A stretch of 64,000 nucleotides of DNA, from the NCBI GenBank assembly GCA_904502235.1, contig CAJGDP010000008.1:8772-72771 (forward strand). The letters are read 5' to 3'. Source of the stretch: an uncultured Bacteroidaceae bacterium (lineage in GTDB: Bacteria; Bacteroidota; Bacteroidia; Bacteroidales; Bacteroidaceae). The stretch's first letter is position 1; each line of letters begins with the position of its first letter. Position numbers and translations under genes: made by a program. The notes beneath the pieces were generated by a model. That model was not told the DNA's origin, did not search any database, and was given only the letters and a program-made list of their open reading frames with translations. This document shows positions 52,642-63,116 of this stretch, piece by piece.

Positions 52642-53526
52642 TTATATGAACTTTACAACTTCCTGCTGCAATTTTGCATAAGTGTCGTCGCTTACGGGAA
52701 CGAGCGGCAGACGCAATCGGTTGGCAACAAGCTTCTGGATTTCCATCATTGCTTTTACGCCACATGGATTTCCCTCGATAAAGAGCAGTCGCAACAGTTC
52801 GTTCAAATCATCAGACTGCTTACGCGCTTCGGCAACATTGCCGGCGAACATATTGTCAATCATTTTTTTGAGAAGCGCGGGAGTTGCATTTCCCAATACC
52901 GAAATAACACCCAAGCCTCCTGCTTCCATAATATCTACAGTGAGACCGTCGTCACCCGAGAATACATCCAGATGAGCAGGTTTGTTGTCGATAAGTTCCT
53001 TAATCTGTGTAAGATTACCCGATGCCGCCTTAAAACCGACTACATTAGGGCACTCGTTAGCAATGCGTATTGCAGTGGCAGGCAAAAGGTTCACGCCTGT
53101 GCGACCCGGAACGTCGTAAAGGAAGATAGGAATATCTGTTGAAGCAGCAATTGCACGATAGTGCTGGTATATACCCTCCTGAGTGGGCTTGTTGTAATAA
53201 GGTACAACAGAAAGTATGGCGTCCACTCCTGTGAGGTCCTCGCTTGCAATCTCGTTTATGACAGCCTGGGTGCAGTTACCACCAATACCTACCATAATCG
53301 GCATACGGCTGTCCACCTGTTTTATGATACGTTTTCGGATTTCCCTTTTCTCTTCTGTTGTCAACGTAGGCGTCTCGGCAGTAGTACCCAAGACGCATAG
53401 GAAATCTGTGCCGCAATCCAAATGCATCTGCACGAGTTTTTCCAATGTTGAATAGTCAACATTGCCGTCTTCGGTGAATGGTGTAACAAGGGCAACGCCC
53501 AAGCCTATGAATCTTTTTTGCATCAT
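52642..53526 (-). CDS. dapA: 4-hydroxy-tetrahydrodipicolinate synthase
   Basis: A 294-residue aldolase condensing pyruvate with aspartate semialdehyde for lysine and diaminopimelate synthesis. It has the Thr48-Thr49 pair in GTTAETPTL, Tyr137 in YDVPGRTGVN and the Schiff-base Lys166 in GFKAASGNL, as in DapA. Length is standard. It is first in a run of dapA, TIGR02757 and maeB. Confidence 0.96.
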   Translation of the reverse strand: MMQKRFIGLGVALVTPFTEDGNVDYSTLEKLVQMHLDCGTDFLCVLGTTAETPTLTTEEKREIRKRIIKQVDSRMPIMVGIGGNCTQAVINEIASEDLTGVDAILSVVPYYNKPTQEGIYQHYRAIAASTDIPIFLYDVPGRTGVNLLPATAIRIANECPNVVGFKAASGNLTQIKELIDNKPAHLDVFSGDDGLTVDIMEAGGLGVISVLGNATPALLKKMIDNMFAGNVAEARKQSDDLNELLRLLFIEGNPCGVKAMMEIQKLVANRLRLPLVPVSDDTYAKLQQEVVKFI

Positions 53527-53627
53527 AAAATAGCTCTATTTTTTTCGAGATGCAAAATTACATTAAATTTTACTATTTATTATATAATAACAGAAGAAAT
53601 AGTGAACAATATAAGAAAAAATAACAT

Positions 53628-55628
53628 TTAGCCACCAATCATAGCAAGGAACTCCTCCTCGTTCACAATCCTCACACCCTGTTTCTGCGCCTTTTCGAGT
53701 TTGCTGGGTCCCATGTTGTCGCCGGCCAGGATGAACGAAGTTGACTTGCTCACGCTACCCACATTCTTTCCACCGTTCTTTTCTATGATTTCCTTATATT
53801 CATCGCGGGAATGATGCGTAAAGACACCGCTTATCACAATGCTCTGCCCTTTGAGTATATCGCTGTGGAGCAGTGCCTCTTCTTCTGAAACCTCGAAGCA
53901 AAGACCATATTCCTTTAAACGTGCAACAAGTTCGCGGTTGCTTTCGTTGGCGAAGAATGCCGTTACGGTTGTGGCAATACGTTCACCTATCTCATCCACG
54001 GCAACAAGTTCCTCAAAGGTAGCATTCATCAGATTGTCTATATTCTTGAAGGCACGCGCCAGACGCTTTGCCACAGTAGCACCCACAAAACGAATTCCCA
54101 AAGCAAACAGCACACGTTCAAAGGGAACCTGCAACGATGTCTTGACTCCGGCAACGATATTCTCTGCCGATTTGGCACCCATTCGCGGAAGGAACATCAG
54201 ATCTTCGGGGTAAAGGGAATAAAGGTCGGCTATATTCTTGACCAGGCCATAGTTGTAGAGCATTTCAATGGTTTCGGGGCCTATGGAATCTATGTTCATG
54301 GCATCGCGCGTAACGAAATGCTCTATTTTTCCTTTAATCTGCGGTGGGCACGATGTGTCGTTAGGACAATAGTGAGCCGCCTCGCCCTCATTACGCACAA
54401 GCGGAGTGCCACATTCGGGACATTTGGCGATAAAATTCACCTTTTCGCCAAGCATGAAACGTGCATCCAAATCCACACCCGTAATTTTGGGGATAATCTC
54501 ACCACCCTTCTCCACATATACCATATCGCCTATATGCAGGTCGAATTTTTCTATGATATCGGCATTATGCAACGAAGCACGCTTCACAACCGTTCCCGAC
54601 AACTGTACCGGGTCGAGATTCGCAACCGGGGTTACCACTCCCGTACGTCCCACCTGATAACTCACCTCGTTCAAACGGGTTAGAGCACGTTCTGCCTGAA
54701 ATTTATAGGCTATTGCCCAACGTGGCGATTTCGCCGTGTAACCAAGGTTCTTCTGTTGACGCAACGAATTGACTTTAAGCACAATACCGTCTGTTGCAAA
54801 AGGCAGATTCCTGCGTTCCACATCCATTGTGTCAATAAACTCGAAGACCTCTTCTATAGTCTTGCACTTACGGGTATAAGAGGAGATTTTAAATCCCCAC
54901 TCCGACGCGCACTGCAGGTTTTCGTAATGCCCTTCTGCAGGCAACTGTTCACCCAACATAAAATAAAGATATGCATCCAAGCCACGTTTTGCCACCACAG
55001 AGGAATCCTGCAACTTGAGCGTGCCTGACGCTGCATTACGCGGATTGGCAAAGAGTTGCTCTCCATTGGCGGCGCGCTCGCTGTTAAGACGTTCAAAAAC
55101 ATCCCAAGGCATAAGCACCTCGCCACGGATTTCAAACTCGGTAGGATAACCATCACCCGATAGCACCAAGGGAACAGAACGGATAGTCTTAACGTTTGCA
55201 GTAACATCGTCGCCCTTTTCACCGTCGCCACGTGTAACGGCACGTACCAGCTTGCCGTCGGTGTATGTCAGCGAGATGGAAGTACCATCGAATTTCAGTT
55301 CGCAACATATCTCAAAATCCTCGTTCAGACCGCGCATTACCCTGTCGTAGAACTCGCGCACCTCCTCTTTTGAATAGGTGTTGCCAAGCGAGAGCATGGG
55401 ATATTTGTGTGCCACCTGCTTGAACTCCTTTGTAATGTCGGACCCCACGCGCATTGTGGGCGACGACGGGTCGAACATATCGGGGTTTGCGGCTTCCAAA
55501 TCCTGCAGTTCACGCAACAACGCATCGAATTCAAAGTCGCTTATTACCGGCATATTCTGAACATAATAACGATGATTATGCTCGTGCAGTTCCTTTCGTA
55601 GTTCAAGTATTCGTTCCTGGGCACTCAT
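53628..55628 (-). CDS. ligA: NAD-dependent DNA ligase
   Basis: A 666-residue ligase that seals nicks using NAD+. The adenylation Lys112 is in ELKFDGTS. Further parts are the NTase/OB regions (RWAIAYKFQAERA, EKGGEIIPKITG), the zinc-finger cysteines in AKCPECGTPL and CPNDTSCPPQ, HhH repeats and a C-terminal BRCT domain (SIVISGVFTHHSRDEYKEIIEKNGGK). It is full length and essential. It lies just upstream of the phage-like module. Confidence 0.97.
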   Translation of the reverse strand: MSAQERILELRKELHEHNHRYYVQNMPVISDFEFDALLRELQDLEAANPDMFDPSSPTMRVGSDITKEFKQVAHKYPMLSLGNTYSKEEVREFYDRVMRGLNEDFEICCELKFDGTSISLTYTDGKLVRAVTRGDGEKGDDVTANVKTIRSVPLVLSGDGYPTEFEIRGEVLMPWDVFERLNSERAANGEQLFANPRNAASGTLKLQDSSVVAKRGLDAYLYFMLGEQLPAEGHYENLQCASEWGFKISSYTRKCKTIEEVFEFIDTMDVERRNLPFATDGIVLKVNSLRQQKNLGYTAKSPRWAIAYKFQAERALTRLNEVSYQVGRTGVVTPVANLDPVQLSGTVVKRASLHNADIIEKFDLHIGDMVYVEKGGEIIPKITGVDLDARFMLGEKVNFIAKCPECGTPLVRNEGEAAHYCPNDTSCPPQIKGKIEHFVTRDAMNIDSIGPETIEMLYNYGLVKNIADLYSLYPEDLMFLPRMGAKSAENIVAGVKTSLQVPFERVLFALGIRFVGATVAKRLARAFKNIDNLMNATFEELVAVDEIGERIATTVTAFFANESNRELVARLKEYGLCFEVSEEEALLHSDILKGQSIVISGVFTHHSRDEYKEIIEKNGGKNVGSVSKSTSFILAGDNMGPSKLEKAQKQGVRIVNEEEFLAMIGG

Positions 55629-55666
55629 TTCCTGTTGTTTTTTTTGAGTCTGCTAAGATAATAAAA

Positions 55667-55704
55667 AAAAGAACGGCGAGCATAAAAATGTTCTCCGTTC
55701 TTTT
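55667..55704 (-). terminator. Terminator ending the phage-like operon
   Basis: The stem is AAAAGAACGG / CCGTTCTTTT with a loop of about 18 nt, then TTTTATT on the minus strand. It lies between the portal gene stop and the ligA start region, insulating the module from ligA. Confidence 0.75.
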
Positions 55705-55711
55705 GAAAATT

Positions 55712-57649
55712 TCAGTTTCCGGCATTGCCTTGCTGTGGCATTCCAGCCCCACCGTTACCCATTGCCTGTAACAGTTCGGGGGGAATCCCCTCCATTGGCT
55801 GTCCTTTGGCAGCCTGTTCCTCGTTGCGTTTTATTGCTTCGAGAATCTTTGGTGCAAATGGAAACGAAGTGTTTTCGAGCATGGTCTTTACATCAACAGC
55901 ATTGGCCTTGAACAGATCCATAAGGAAGTCGTTGGCGAGCATCTGATATGCCGGAGTGTTGTAGCCTTCGGATATAGTGATGTCAATCTCGCTATTCTGT
56001 ACCTTCTGCGGATCATACCATTTAGCCTCCTCGGAATAATGCTTGCCTGCCATATCAATATAACGTTGCTCGTTATAGAACTGCTGTATTGTCTTAAGGA
56101 CTTTGGTATCGCGACGGCGACGGAATGTCCTGAAGCTGTCGAACAAGCCTTTAAGATTAAGCGAAGAGTTCTGTATCTGCTGTGCGTACAACGATGCCGG
56201 TGTTCCGGCTCTTGGAGTCTGTCCCTGCATTGCCGAGTTCACTCCTGATATCTCGTTGATGAGCCTCAACTGAAGATTCAGAAGTTCAAAATCGCCTGCC
56301 ACCGATGCGCCGCTATTGTATTGCCGCACCACTCCGTCGATACTCTGTCCGGGCTTCAGCTTAACGAAAAGCACTCCGTTGTAACGAACATATTCATCAA
56401 TAACATCTTCGCGCGACATACTCTCGAAAGCGTCGTCATCAACAACCAGCACACCTTTTGACGATGTTCCGCGGATGAAATCGATAAGTGTCGCAGTGCG
56501 GTTTATGGCACGTTGCTGGTCGATAAACTGCTCTACGAAATTACCCAACCGCCCTTGTATAAGCGGAAAAAGGTGTAACACATAGTTGTGTTCGCCATGC
56601 CAGTACGGACTGCAACCTTCCTTCAACACATCGCCACGAGGAGTCATATAGCGGTAATACCAATAACGCTCGGTCGCAAAGTTGTAATTTATGAGCAGAA
56701 GTTCATCGTCGCTTTTTCCATTACCTGCCTTACGACGTTTTTCGTTTTCTTCATCGAGCATTCTTTTGCATTCCTTATTATATGGCAGATACCCCCATGT
56801 ACCACGCTGCTCGTCGTTCCAGTAATAGGCGTCGCGCGACTCGAGCTTCCAGCCGAGTATGACACGGCAGAGCGAACTGCGCGAAGCGGTATAGAATGTA
56901 AGATTCCGCGATTCGTCGCCTTGCACGGCACGGTTTATACTTTCGCGTGGCGATACATTATAATATACCTCCTTTATAAAACTCTTTTTCTGTGGTGTGG
57001 TTCCGAAATGTGCCAACACGTCATCGAGCGGCAAATCCATTATTTCACCTATACAGGTAACGTCCCACATTCGAACATCTTCGAGATTGGCATTGAAGAA
57101 CAGACGCGAAGGATTTACGCTGTGTATCCACACGTCGCGTCTCTCCTTTGACGGGTTCACACCGAATTCCACCCTTTGTGCCACCATTCCGCCGTTGAGC
57201 AACATACGCATGGAGTCGGCATCGAGTTCTTCCAGTTCATTAATGTCATGAACATACTCTATGGCAACCGACATCATCTCACCCACCTTGCTCTCAGCCT
57301 GGTCGCGTGTTACGCACACCGGACGCATGAGATTCTGGCGCAGCTGTCCGTCGATATTGCTCAGTATGGGAGCAATCATATTGTTCTTCAACGGCACCTT
57401 GCCGTTTTTCTTTATGAGTTCACCTTCGGTCATTACCGTGAGTGTATCGGGGTCGGTAACATAATCTCCCCACTGGTCGCCATAGCTATACATAAAGCTT
57501 CGCCGCAGTTTGCGGCGAGCCTCTTCCAAAGCATTCCAGCAGGCGGCACACTCTTCGAGAAAATCCCGCGCTACACCATTCACAGGTGTTTCGGAAAATC
57601 TCTTCGTATTCGCACCAGGCTTAACACGTTTGTCAAGAAACTTATTCAT
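55712..57649 (-). CDS. Phage portal-like protein
   Basis: A 645-residue protein with portal character: an N-terminal YGDQWGDY region, IAPILSNIDGQLRQNLMRPVC, WDVTCIGEI, QFIDQQRAINRTATLIDFIRG, SVAGDFELLNLQLRLINEISGVNSAMQG and a Q-rich tail (MPQQGNAGN). The long helices near 430-560 fit the portal stem and crown. In phages the portal is the dodecameric DNA gate. Its closest style is that of crAss-like/podoviral portals. It is the last gene, 12 bp after the giant gene. Confidence 0.75.
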   Translation of the reverse strand: MNKFLDKRVKPGANTKRFSETPVNGVARDFLEECAACWNALEEARRKLRRSFMYSYGDQWGDYVTDPDTLTVMTEGELIKKNGKVPLKNNMIAPILSNIDGQLRQNLMRPVCVTRDQAESKVGEMMSVAIEYVHDINELEELDADSMRMLLNGGMVAQRVEFGVNPSKERRDVWIHSVNPSRLFFNANLEDVRMWDVTCIGEIMDLPLDDVLAHFGTTPQKKSFIKEVYYNVSPRESINRAVQGDESRNLTFYTASRSSLCRVILGWKLESRDAYYWNDEQRGTWGYLPYNKECKRMLDEENEKRRKAGNGKSDDELLLINYNFATERYWYYRYMTPRGDVLKEGCSPYWHGEHNYVLHLFPLIQGRLGNFVEQFIDQQRAINRTATLIDFIRGTSSKGVLVVDDDAFESMSREDVIDEYVRYNGVLFVKLKPGQSIDGVVRQYNSGASVAGDFELLNLQLRLINEISGVNSAMQGQTPRAGTPASLYAQQIQNSSLNLKGLFDSFRTFRRRRDTKVLKTIQQFYNEQRYIDMAGKHYSEEAKWYDPQKVQNSEIDITISEGYNTPAYQMLANDFLMDLFKANAVDVKTMLENTSFPFAPKILEAIKRNEEQAAKGQPMEGIPPELLQAMGNGGAGMPQQGNAGN

Positions 57650-57661
57650 TTTTCAAATCTT

Positions 57662-60600
57662 TTAATTCAAATATTCCGGTTCGGGTTCTTCTCCTTCGAG
57701 TTCTTTCTTTATCTTCTCTTTTCTTGCCTTCACCTTTGCTTTGTACTCCTCATAGCCATAAGGGTCTTTGGGAGATTTCTTGCCATGGACCATCTCTCGA
57801 AGCAACATCTTGGTATAACTGTCGAGCGCATCGTCGAATTCGGCAAGTTCCACAGGGGTGAGACGCGTTCTCTTCAACCTGCCCGTTACCTTTTTCAGTT
57901 TCAATGGTTCGTCTGATTCCACATTGTGTATCGATTCGTTTATGACATCGAGCGGACCGGTAAAGTATCTCTTCAGGTCATCGAGTTTCTTCACAATCGT
58001 CTGTCTGTCACGCGGTACGCTTTCTGTCTGCTCGGCAAGAGTTCCGCTACGTTCGGGATCGCTCATATTGTAGCGTCTGCGCACATTATTCATCTCCACA
58101 TTGCCACTGAACGAGAAGTTGTTTCCTGTGAGTTTATGAATAAGGAAGTCGTCAAAGGTAGGATACATTTTCCTGAAGGTTTCTATATCTACTCCATACT
58201 CCCGTTCAAAGGCCTTCTCAATCTGCCTGTCGCTGTCGAACGAAGGGGTTATCTTACGCACGCCGTCGAGCAGAGCAATACACTCCTGAGCCTTTTTATA
58301 GTTTTTTGCCAATTTGCCTTCGAGCGAGAGCATACGCAACGAAACCGCCTTGCTGAATCCCTCGTATTCCTGAATTACATTCTGCAACGCACCAGCCATG
58401 TGTGCTGCGCCATTCGGATCGAGAAACAGATTCCGGTCTATGACAATCTCCTTATTCTTGCTGTCGTACCGCGCCAGCGAAGAGCCATCTGCAACAATCT
58501 TCACAGGCATGGAAGCCAGTTCGGGATACGATGTAAAGAAACCGTCGTCGCTAACCACATCCTCCAATACAGCACCTTTCATATACTTTTCTCCTTCGCG
58601 CATTATCCTGTCCCATGCCATCTTTTCCTTCTCACCCCACATCTCATAAGGTTTCTGCTTTATTTTATTGTAGAGCTCCGAAAGTTCAGGTTTGTTGTCG
58701 AACAACGAAAGATGAATGTAATCATTCAGCATCCCTTCCGGCTCGGCAACCTCTTTTCTCCATTCACGGTCGGCACCACGCTCCCAGCCTGTAAGTTTCT
58801 TAATATACCATGGCGACAATCCGTTCTTTTCGTAATGTTCGGCATCTTCGATACTGCGTCCGGGCTCTTCGGAATGTACCTCATTGTAGTTCTTTCTACC
58901 CTTCTTGCCTTCGAAACGGTAGTTGGTATTCTCGCTCTGTTCACGCAGTTCCTTATCTGTCATCTTGGCGTGTCTCATAATCTCGGAACGCACCTCCTCG
59001 GGGTAATAAGGATAGTTCACAAGATACTTGGCACCGATGAGTTTCTCTGGAACAAACTTGCTGAAAGCCTCATCCTTTGCCATTTCGGTCTTGTCGCGCA
59101 CATACGCCTCACGGTCGTAGTATCCGTCCTCCTTAAGGTGAGCCGAAGCAAAACGGTTGAACACCTCTTTTCTGTGGTTCTTACGGTTTTTATTGGCAAG
59201 GATTGAACGTGTATGCGCCTTTAGAATAGATTGCAAATCCTCTTCGCTAACACGTCGGTATTTGGAGCGATATATATTGCTACGCACAAGCATACCTTTT
59301 ACAAAATCCTTGAACTTGACCAACAGATTGCGCTCCTGCGCGTTGGGATAGGCCTTCTCCACAAGATTTGCAAGATACTCCTCCGTTACGGCATAGACAT
59401 CGAACTTATCATAGTTTCCTGCAATCTTCTTTATTCCTGTAAGCACAGTGCCGTCAGCGGTTTTATACACATCCTCAAGGAAGTCGTACATATAATTGCC
59501 GAAGACCTTCTTTAGTCCAGCATGTCCTACCACCTCGTGAACAATGGTCTTTTCGAGTTCTGCCATATCCTTTATGTTTGGCAGATTTATATATACCTTT
59601 CCTTTATGAACCCAGCCCAGAGCGCGCAGACGGTTATTATAGTCGACAACCGCCTGTTTGTCATTTGCGTCGGGGACCTCAATCTGATGTTCGTCGGTAA
59701 TGAACTCTATATCATGACCGAATTTCTTCGACAACTCATTGCCGCGTTCCCTGTACTCCTTAAGCGTGGTTTCCGTAATATCATTACCGTGTATGTTCCA
59801 CACCTTGCCCGGTTCGTTTTCGGGGACTTCAACAAGTTTGGTTTCAATCTCTTTCTGAACCGATTCCGAACCGCCACGTCCTTCGTATTTCTCCCTTTGG
59901 ATACGCTGATATTCTTCAATCTCGCGATACTTCTTCTCGGCATTGCTGACCTCGTCAATTACCGAAGTGTCGCTTCCCGTCAACTCTGTTACACGATTCT
60001 TTGTCTTCTCCACCTCGGAACGCACAAAAGCCTCGTATTCATCAAGAGCCTTGTTCTCATTCATAGTGCAGGCGAGAAAGTTCTTATCAACCGCATACGA
60101 CAAAGTTCCCTTGTCGAGATTATAGCGTTGTTCTATCTCCTCTCTTGCCTCGGCAAGTGTACGGTTTATCTGCGACTCATGAGCCGACGAACGTGCCATG
60201 ATATCATTCATTATTTTCTGCTCCGCATCGCTCAACGCCTCGTTCTTTGCACTCTTGTACATTGCCTCGGCAACCATGTCTGCATCAACACCGTTCTCCT
60301 TGGCGTAAAGACCTGCCTCGTGCAGGAAATTCTGCGAATCGGCACCCGAAGTGAGTTCTCTTTCGTAATGGGCAATTCTGTTCTTGCGGATACCGCCACG
60401 CTTCACCATCAGATGACTCTTGGCATTGCTCGGATTAGGGAAATGCAATCTCTCAACCACATTGCCAGCGGCATCAAGCAATCTCACATTCCATATTCCC
60501 TTGGCATTCTTTTCCACTTCGTAATCAAAGACAACGGGAGGTGTGGAGGTTATTTTGTTCTCCACCAGATACATCAGTTTGGATTTTGCGGCAGCCGACA

Positions 60601-62152
60601 GTTTATCGTTCGACATGAGCATTACATAGTTCTCCTTAAGAAGTTTGGAGTTTGCACTTCCGAGCGAGGGCATACGCAATTCCTGTTCAATCATGCTCAC
60701 AAACTCTTCGGGATTGACATTCATCTCGCGCAACTCCTGACGCTCCGATGCAGACAGTTGCAGTTCGTCCTTAATTTTCCCCGTAGCATCAAGCTTTTGA
60801 GCGGCACCTTTCGGAAGCCAATTCGCCATTCTCATTGTCAGCAATGTTGCCGCACTCTCGCCAAAATCGTAGACAAGGTCAATGGGCTTTACCTCTACCC
60901 CATGCGCGAGTTTGTCGAATTCGGCACCAGCGGTGAATATTGCCGACTCTGCGCTGAGTACACCTGCCGAAGAAAGGAGTTTCTTTCCGCCGGTGAGCCC
61001 CTTTGACGCAGCCTTCATTGCAGTACCCGTGGCTCCGACAGCCGCACCTGTGGTAAAACCTTTGGCAAAAGAACCGATAGCCTTTCCGACATTGACGTTT
61101 CCATTATAGAGAATATCATCGGCTATGCTGTTTGCAACATCATAACCTCCGAGTGTAAGTCCCTGAGTGGTTGCGCTCTGCAACAGACGGCTCTTGAGGC
61201 GGTCCTTTATAACCTTGCCGGCAACCGCATTGGCAAACTGCTCACTAACCACCTTTCCTGTGTAACGCGACAACACGGTACTTGCCAGTTTTTCCGTAGC
61301 CTTTGCAGTGGCACGTCCCACAACCGCCGAAGAGGCTGAACCCAACCCCGAGAAAACAGGCATATCAACGAGCAGGCTACCCACTCCAGCCGCAAAATCT
61401 TCCAGACGACTGGAGTCGTATTGCGAAAGTCCTTCACTCGCAATCATGCGATGGTTGTTCATGCTTTTGTCCAATTTTGTTCCCATGGCACCAATCTTGC
61501 CCACAAGAGAGTTGTCGAGTGCAGAACGTAGCACATATTCAGTACCGCTCTTCGGTGTATTCTCATCCACATATTCTCCAACCATCTTTTCACGCAACGA
61601 GGGCTTTACAAACTTGTCGACATACTCCTTTGCATCGTAACCGCCATACGAAGCCAATGGAGCAACCTTCTTAAGGAGTTCCTCGTCATTCACTCCCGCC
61701 ATGGTTTCATCCACCACCTGCATCGGATCATCGGCACGCACCGAAGCCCTAAAGGCAGTTTCAGGATTTGCACCGGGAACCGAAGCATAGCTCATGTACT
61801 CTTCGCGCCCCTTCTTCTTTGATTCGGCACGTTTGTTTTCAAAATCACTTTTAAGGGTATTGTTATAGTAATCACCCACTACATCGTCAAGAGCCTCTTG
61901 GGACAATGCATAGTTCTTGCGATGACGTTCAGGAGTATCCTTCGGCACCATATAATTGCCAAAGGAGTTGTTGAAACGCTGTTCCGAAGCCTTTGCATCA
62001 ACAGGCGTTGAAAGATAGTTCAGTTTCTGTTCGGTACGCGCCTTCATTGTATCCCATTCGGGAGTTATTGATACGCTCTCGTTCATCGAAGGGGCTTCCA
62101 CATCTGTGGTATTCTTCTTTTTTGTACTGTTGTCGATATTTTCAAATAACAT
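57662..62152 (-). CDS. 1,496-aa phage-type protein with HEVVGH metalloprotease motif
   Basis: A very large protein. An N-terminal portion (about 1-450) has Gly/Ala-rich hydrophobic helices (GVGSLLVDMPVFSGLG, GFTTGAAVGATGTAMKAASKGL), as in membrane-penetrating ejection proteins. Long coiled regions follow, then a zinc-peptidase-like site HEVVGH at residues 872-877, and near 1250 a second segment (ALQNVIQEYEGFSKA) that resembles the LPD/peptidase HxIQH pattern with its His residues lost. The C-terminus is strongly charged (KARKEKIKKELEGEEPEPEY). It probably acts in genome delivery or on peptidoglycan or host proteins; unproven. Confidence 0.65.
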   Translation of the reverse strand: MLFENIDNSTKKKNTTDVEAPSMNESVSITPEWDTMKARTEQKLNYLSTPVDAKASEQRFNNSFGNYMVPKDTPERHRKNYALSQEALDDVVGDYYNNTLKSDFENKRAESKKKGREEYMSYASVPGANPETAFRASVRADDPMQVVDETMAGVNDEELLKKVAPLASYGGYDAKEYVDKFVKPSLREKMVGEYVDENTPKSGTEYVLRSALDNSLVGKIGAMGTKLDKSMNNHRMIASEGLSQYDSSRLEDFAAGVGSLLVDMPVFSGLGSASSAVVGRATAKATEKLASTVLSRYTGKVVSEQFANAVAGKVIKDRLKSRLLQSATTQGLTLGGYDVANSIADDILYNGNVNVGKAIGSFAKGFTTGAAVGATGTAMKAASKGLTGGKKLLSSAGVLSAESAIFTAGAEFDKLAHGVEVKPIDLVYDFGESAATLLTMRMANWLPKGAAQKLDATGKIKDELQLSASERQELREMNVNPEEFVSMIEQELRMPSLGSANSKLLKENYVMLMSNDKLSAAAKSKLMYLVENKITSTPPVVFDYEVEKNAKGIWNVRLLDAAGNVVERLHFPNPSNAKSHLMVKRGGIRKNRIAHYERELTSGADSQNFLHEAGLYAKENGVDADMVAEAMYKSAKNEALSDAEQKIMNDIMARSSAHESQINRTLAEAREEIEQRYNLDKGTLSYAVDKNFLACTMNENKALDEYEAFVRSEVEKTKNRVTELTGSDTSVIDEVSNAEKKYREIEEYQRIQREKYEGRGGSESVQKEIETKLVEVPENEPGKVWNIHGNDITETTLKEYRERGNELSKKFGHDIEFITDEHQIEVPDANDKQAVVDYNNRLRALGWVHKGKVYINLPNIKDMAELEKTIVHEVVGHAGLKKVFGNYMYDFLEDVYKTADGTVLTGIKKIAGNYDKFDVYAVTEEYLANLVEKAYPNAQERNLLVKFKDFVKGMLVRSNIYRSKYRRVSEEDLQSILKAHTRSILANKNRKNHRKEVFNRFASAHLKEDGYYDREAYVRDKTEMAKDEAFSKFVPEKLIGAKYLVNYPYYPEEVRSEIMRHAKMTDKELREQSENTNYRFEGKKGRKNYNEVHSEEPGRSIEDAEHYEKNGLSPWYIKKLTGWERGADREWRKEVAEPEGMLNDYIHLSLFDNKPELSELYNKIKQKPYEMWGEKEKMAWDRIMREGEKYMKGAVLEDVVSDDGFFTSYPELASMPVKIVADGSSLARYDSKNKEIVIDRNLFLDPNGAAHMAGALQNVIQEYEGFSKAVSLRMLSLEGKLAKNYKKAQECIALLDGVRKITPSFDSDRQIEKAFEREYGVDIETFRKMYPTFDDFLIHKLTGNNFSFSGNVEMNNVRRRYNMSDPERSGTLAEQTESVPRDRQTIVKKLDDLKRYFTGPLDVINESIHNVESDEPLKLKKVTGRLKRTRLTPVELAEFDDALDSYTKMLLREMVHGKKSPKDPYGYEEYKAKVKARKEKIKKELEGEEPEPEYLN

Positions 62153-62168
62153 GATTCTTTTGTTTTAA

Positions 62169-62435
62169 TTATTTCCTTTTCTTTGACTTTCCCGGCAATT
62201 TCTCTATTGCAATCTTCACTGAGTATCCATGCGGCTGTATTGAATGCTTGCCACATATATATTCATACAACCCATCTGAATCTGTGGGCGGAAGTACAGT
62301 ATCGGGTATATAATGCGATAGCAATGCAATGAAGTCCGTTATATTATCCCTGCCACGTTTTTTGCGGAGCATCTTCTCTCTGCGCCGAATAATGGATTCC
62401 AGCAATTCATTGTGTCTTCTGTTTTCCGTATACAT
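62169..62435 (-). CDS. 88-aa basic protein in the phage-like operon
   Basis: A small, highly basic protein (RRREKMLRKKRGR near residue 20, KKRK at the C-terminus) in the middle of the operon, 16 bp from each neighbour. The middle carries a short hydrophobic turn and Pro-rich segment (YIPDTVLPPTDSDG). It may bind nucleic acid or be a small virion component. I do not recognise it. Confidence 0.55.
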   Translation of the reverse strand: MYTENRRHNELLESIIRRREKMLRKKRGRDNITDFIALLSHYIPDTVLPPTDSDGLYEYICGKHSIQPHGYSVKIAIEKLPGKSKKRK

Positions 62436-62450
62436 ACAATAAATCTTTAT

Positions 62451-62972
62451 TTATCTTTCCTTTCCCCATTTTGCTCCGAGCAAAGCATTCTGCATAAGAT
62501 TATAGCCGTTTGAGGCAGCAGATTTAGCCATACGTTCATCTAGCGAAAGACGCTGCTGTTCGGCATTCATAAGAGCAATATTGTTCTGCTTGTGCGCCAT
62601 ATCAATATTCTTCTTTTGGGCTCCGTTGTTGGCGGCAAGGTTGTTGACAACATTTTCCATGGAACGCAATCCCTGTTCATTGCGTGCAAGAGCCATCTCG
62701 GGAGTGGAGCCTGTAATTACGCCACGTGCACGTTCCTGTGCATTGTTACGTCGCATGGTATTCTCCACCCTTTTTATCGCAGCCTTGGAAGCCGAATCGT
62801 CCATGAAATTACTGTAGTAATTCCTGCGATACCAGGCATTCTCCTCGTTCTGTGCAGCTTGCCTCAACTTACCCTGTTTTTTCTTCGATTCTGCCGAATC
62901 CATCAATCCCTTAACTGTGGAATAAAGACCTAAAGCTCCATTTATTCCGGTCATAATCATTGGTAGTGCCAT
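62451..62972 (-). CDS. Ejection/internal-virion-like protein (173 aa)
   Basis: A 173-residue protein with a hydrophobic N-terminus (MIMTGINGALGLYSTVKGLM, roughly residues 5-24) followed by a long Gln/Asn/Ala-rich helix (KKKQGKLRQAAQNEENAW, LAANNGAQKKNIDMAHKQNNIALMNAEQQ). This layout is typical of small ejection or internal virion proteins of podoviruses (the T7 gp14 / P22 gp7 style). Assignment is by layout, not by a motif. It is the first gene of the operon. Confidence 0.5.
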   Translation of the reverse strand: MALPMIMTGINGALGLYSTVKGLMDSAESKKKQGKLRQAAQNEENAWYRRNYYSNFMDDSASKAAIKRVENTMRRNNAQERARGVITGSTPEMALARNEQGLRSMENVVNNLAANNGAQKKNIDMAHKQNNIALMNAEQQRLSLDERMAKSAASNGYNLMQNALLGAKWGKER

Positions 62973-63116
62973 AACTTTTTTTGGTGCAAAAGAAATACGG
63001 GAACGATGCCATAAAGTTGCAGAAATGACAAAAGGGAGCGCACAGAAATCATTTTATCATTACAGCAACCTACTTGGTGCATCCGTAGCGTAACTTAGCA
63101 GATAAAAAGCACCTAT

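Noticed and set aside
57926..61006. Long plus-strand frames of 426 and 494 codons opposite the 1,496-aa gene
   Set aside because: They are antisense shadows: no recognisable domains, Cys/His/Phe-rich shadow composition, and the minus-strand frame has clear protein character.
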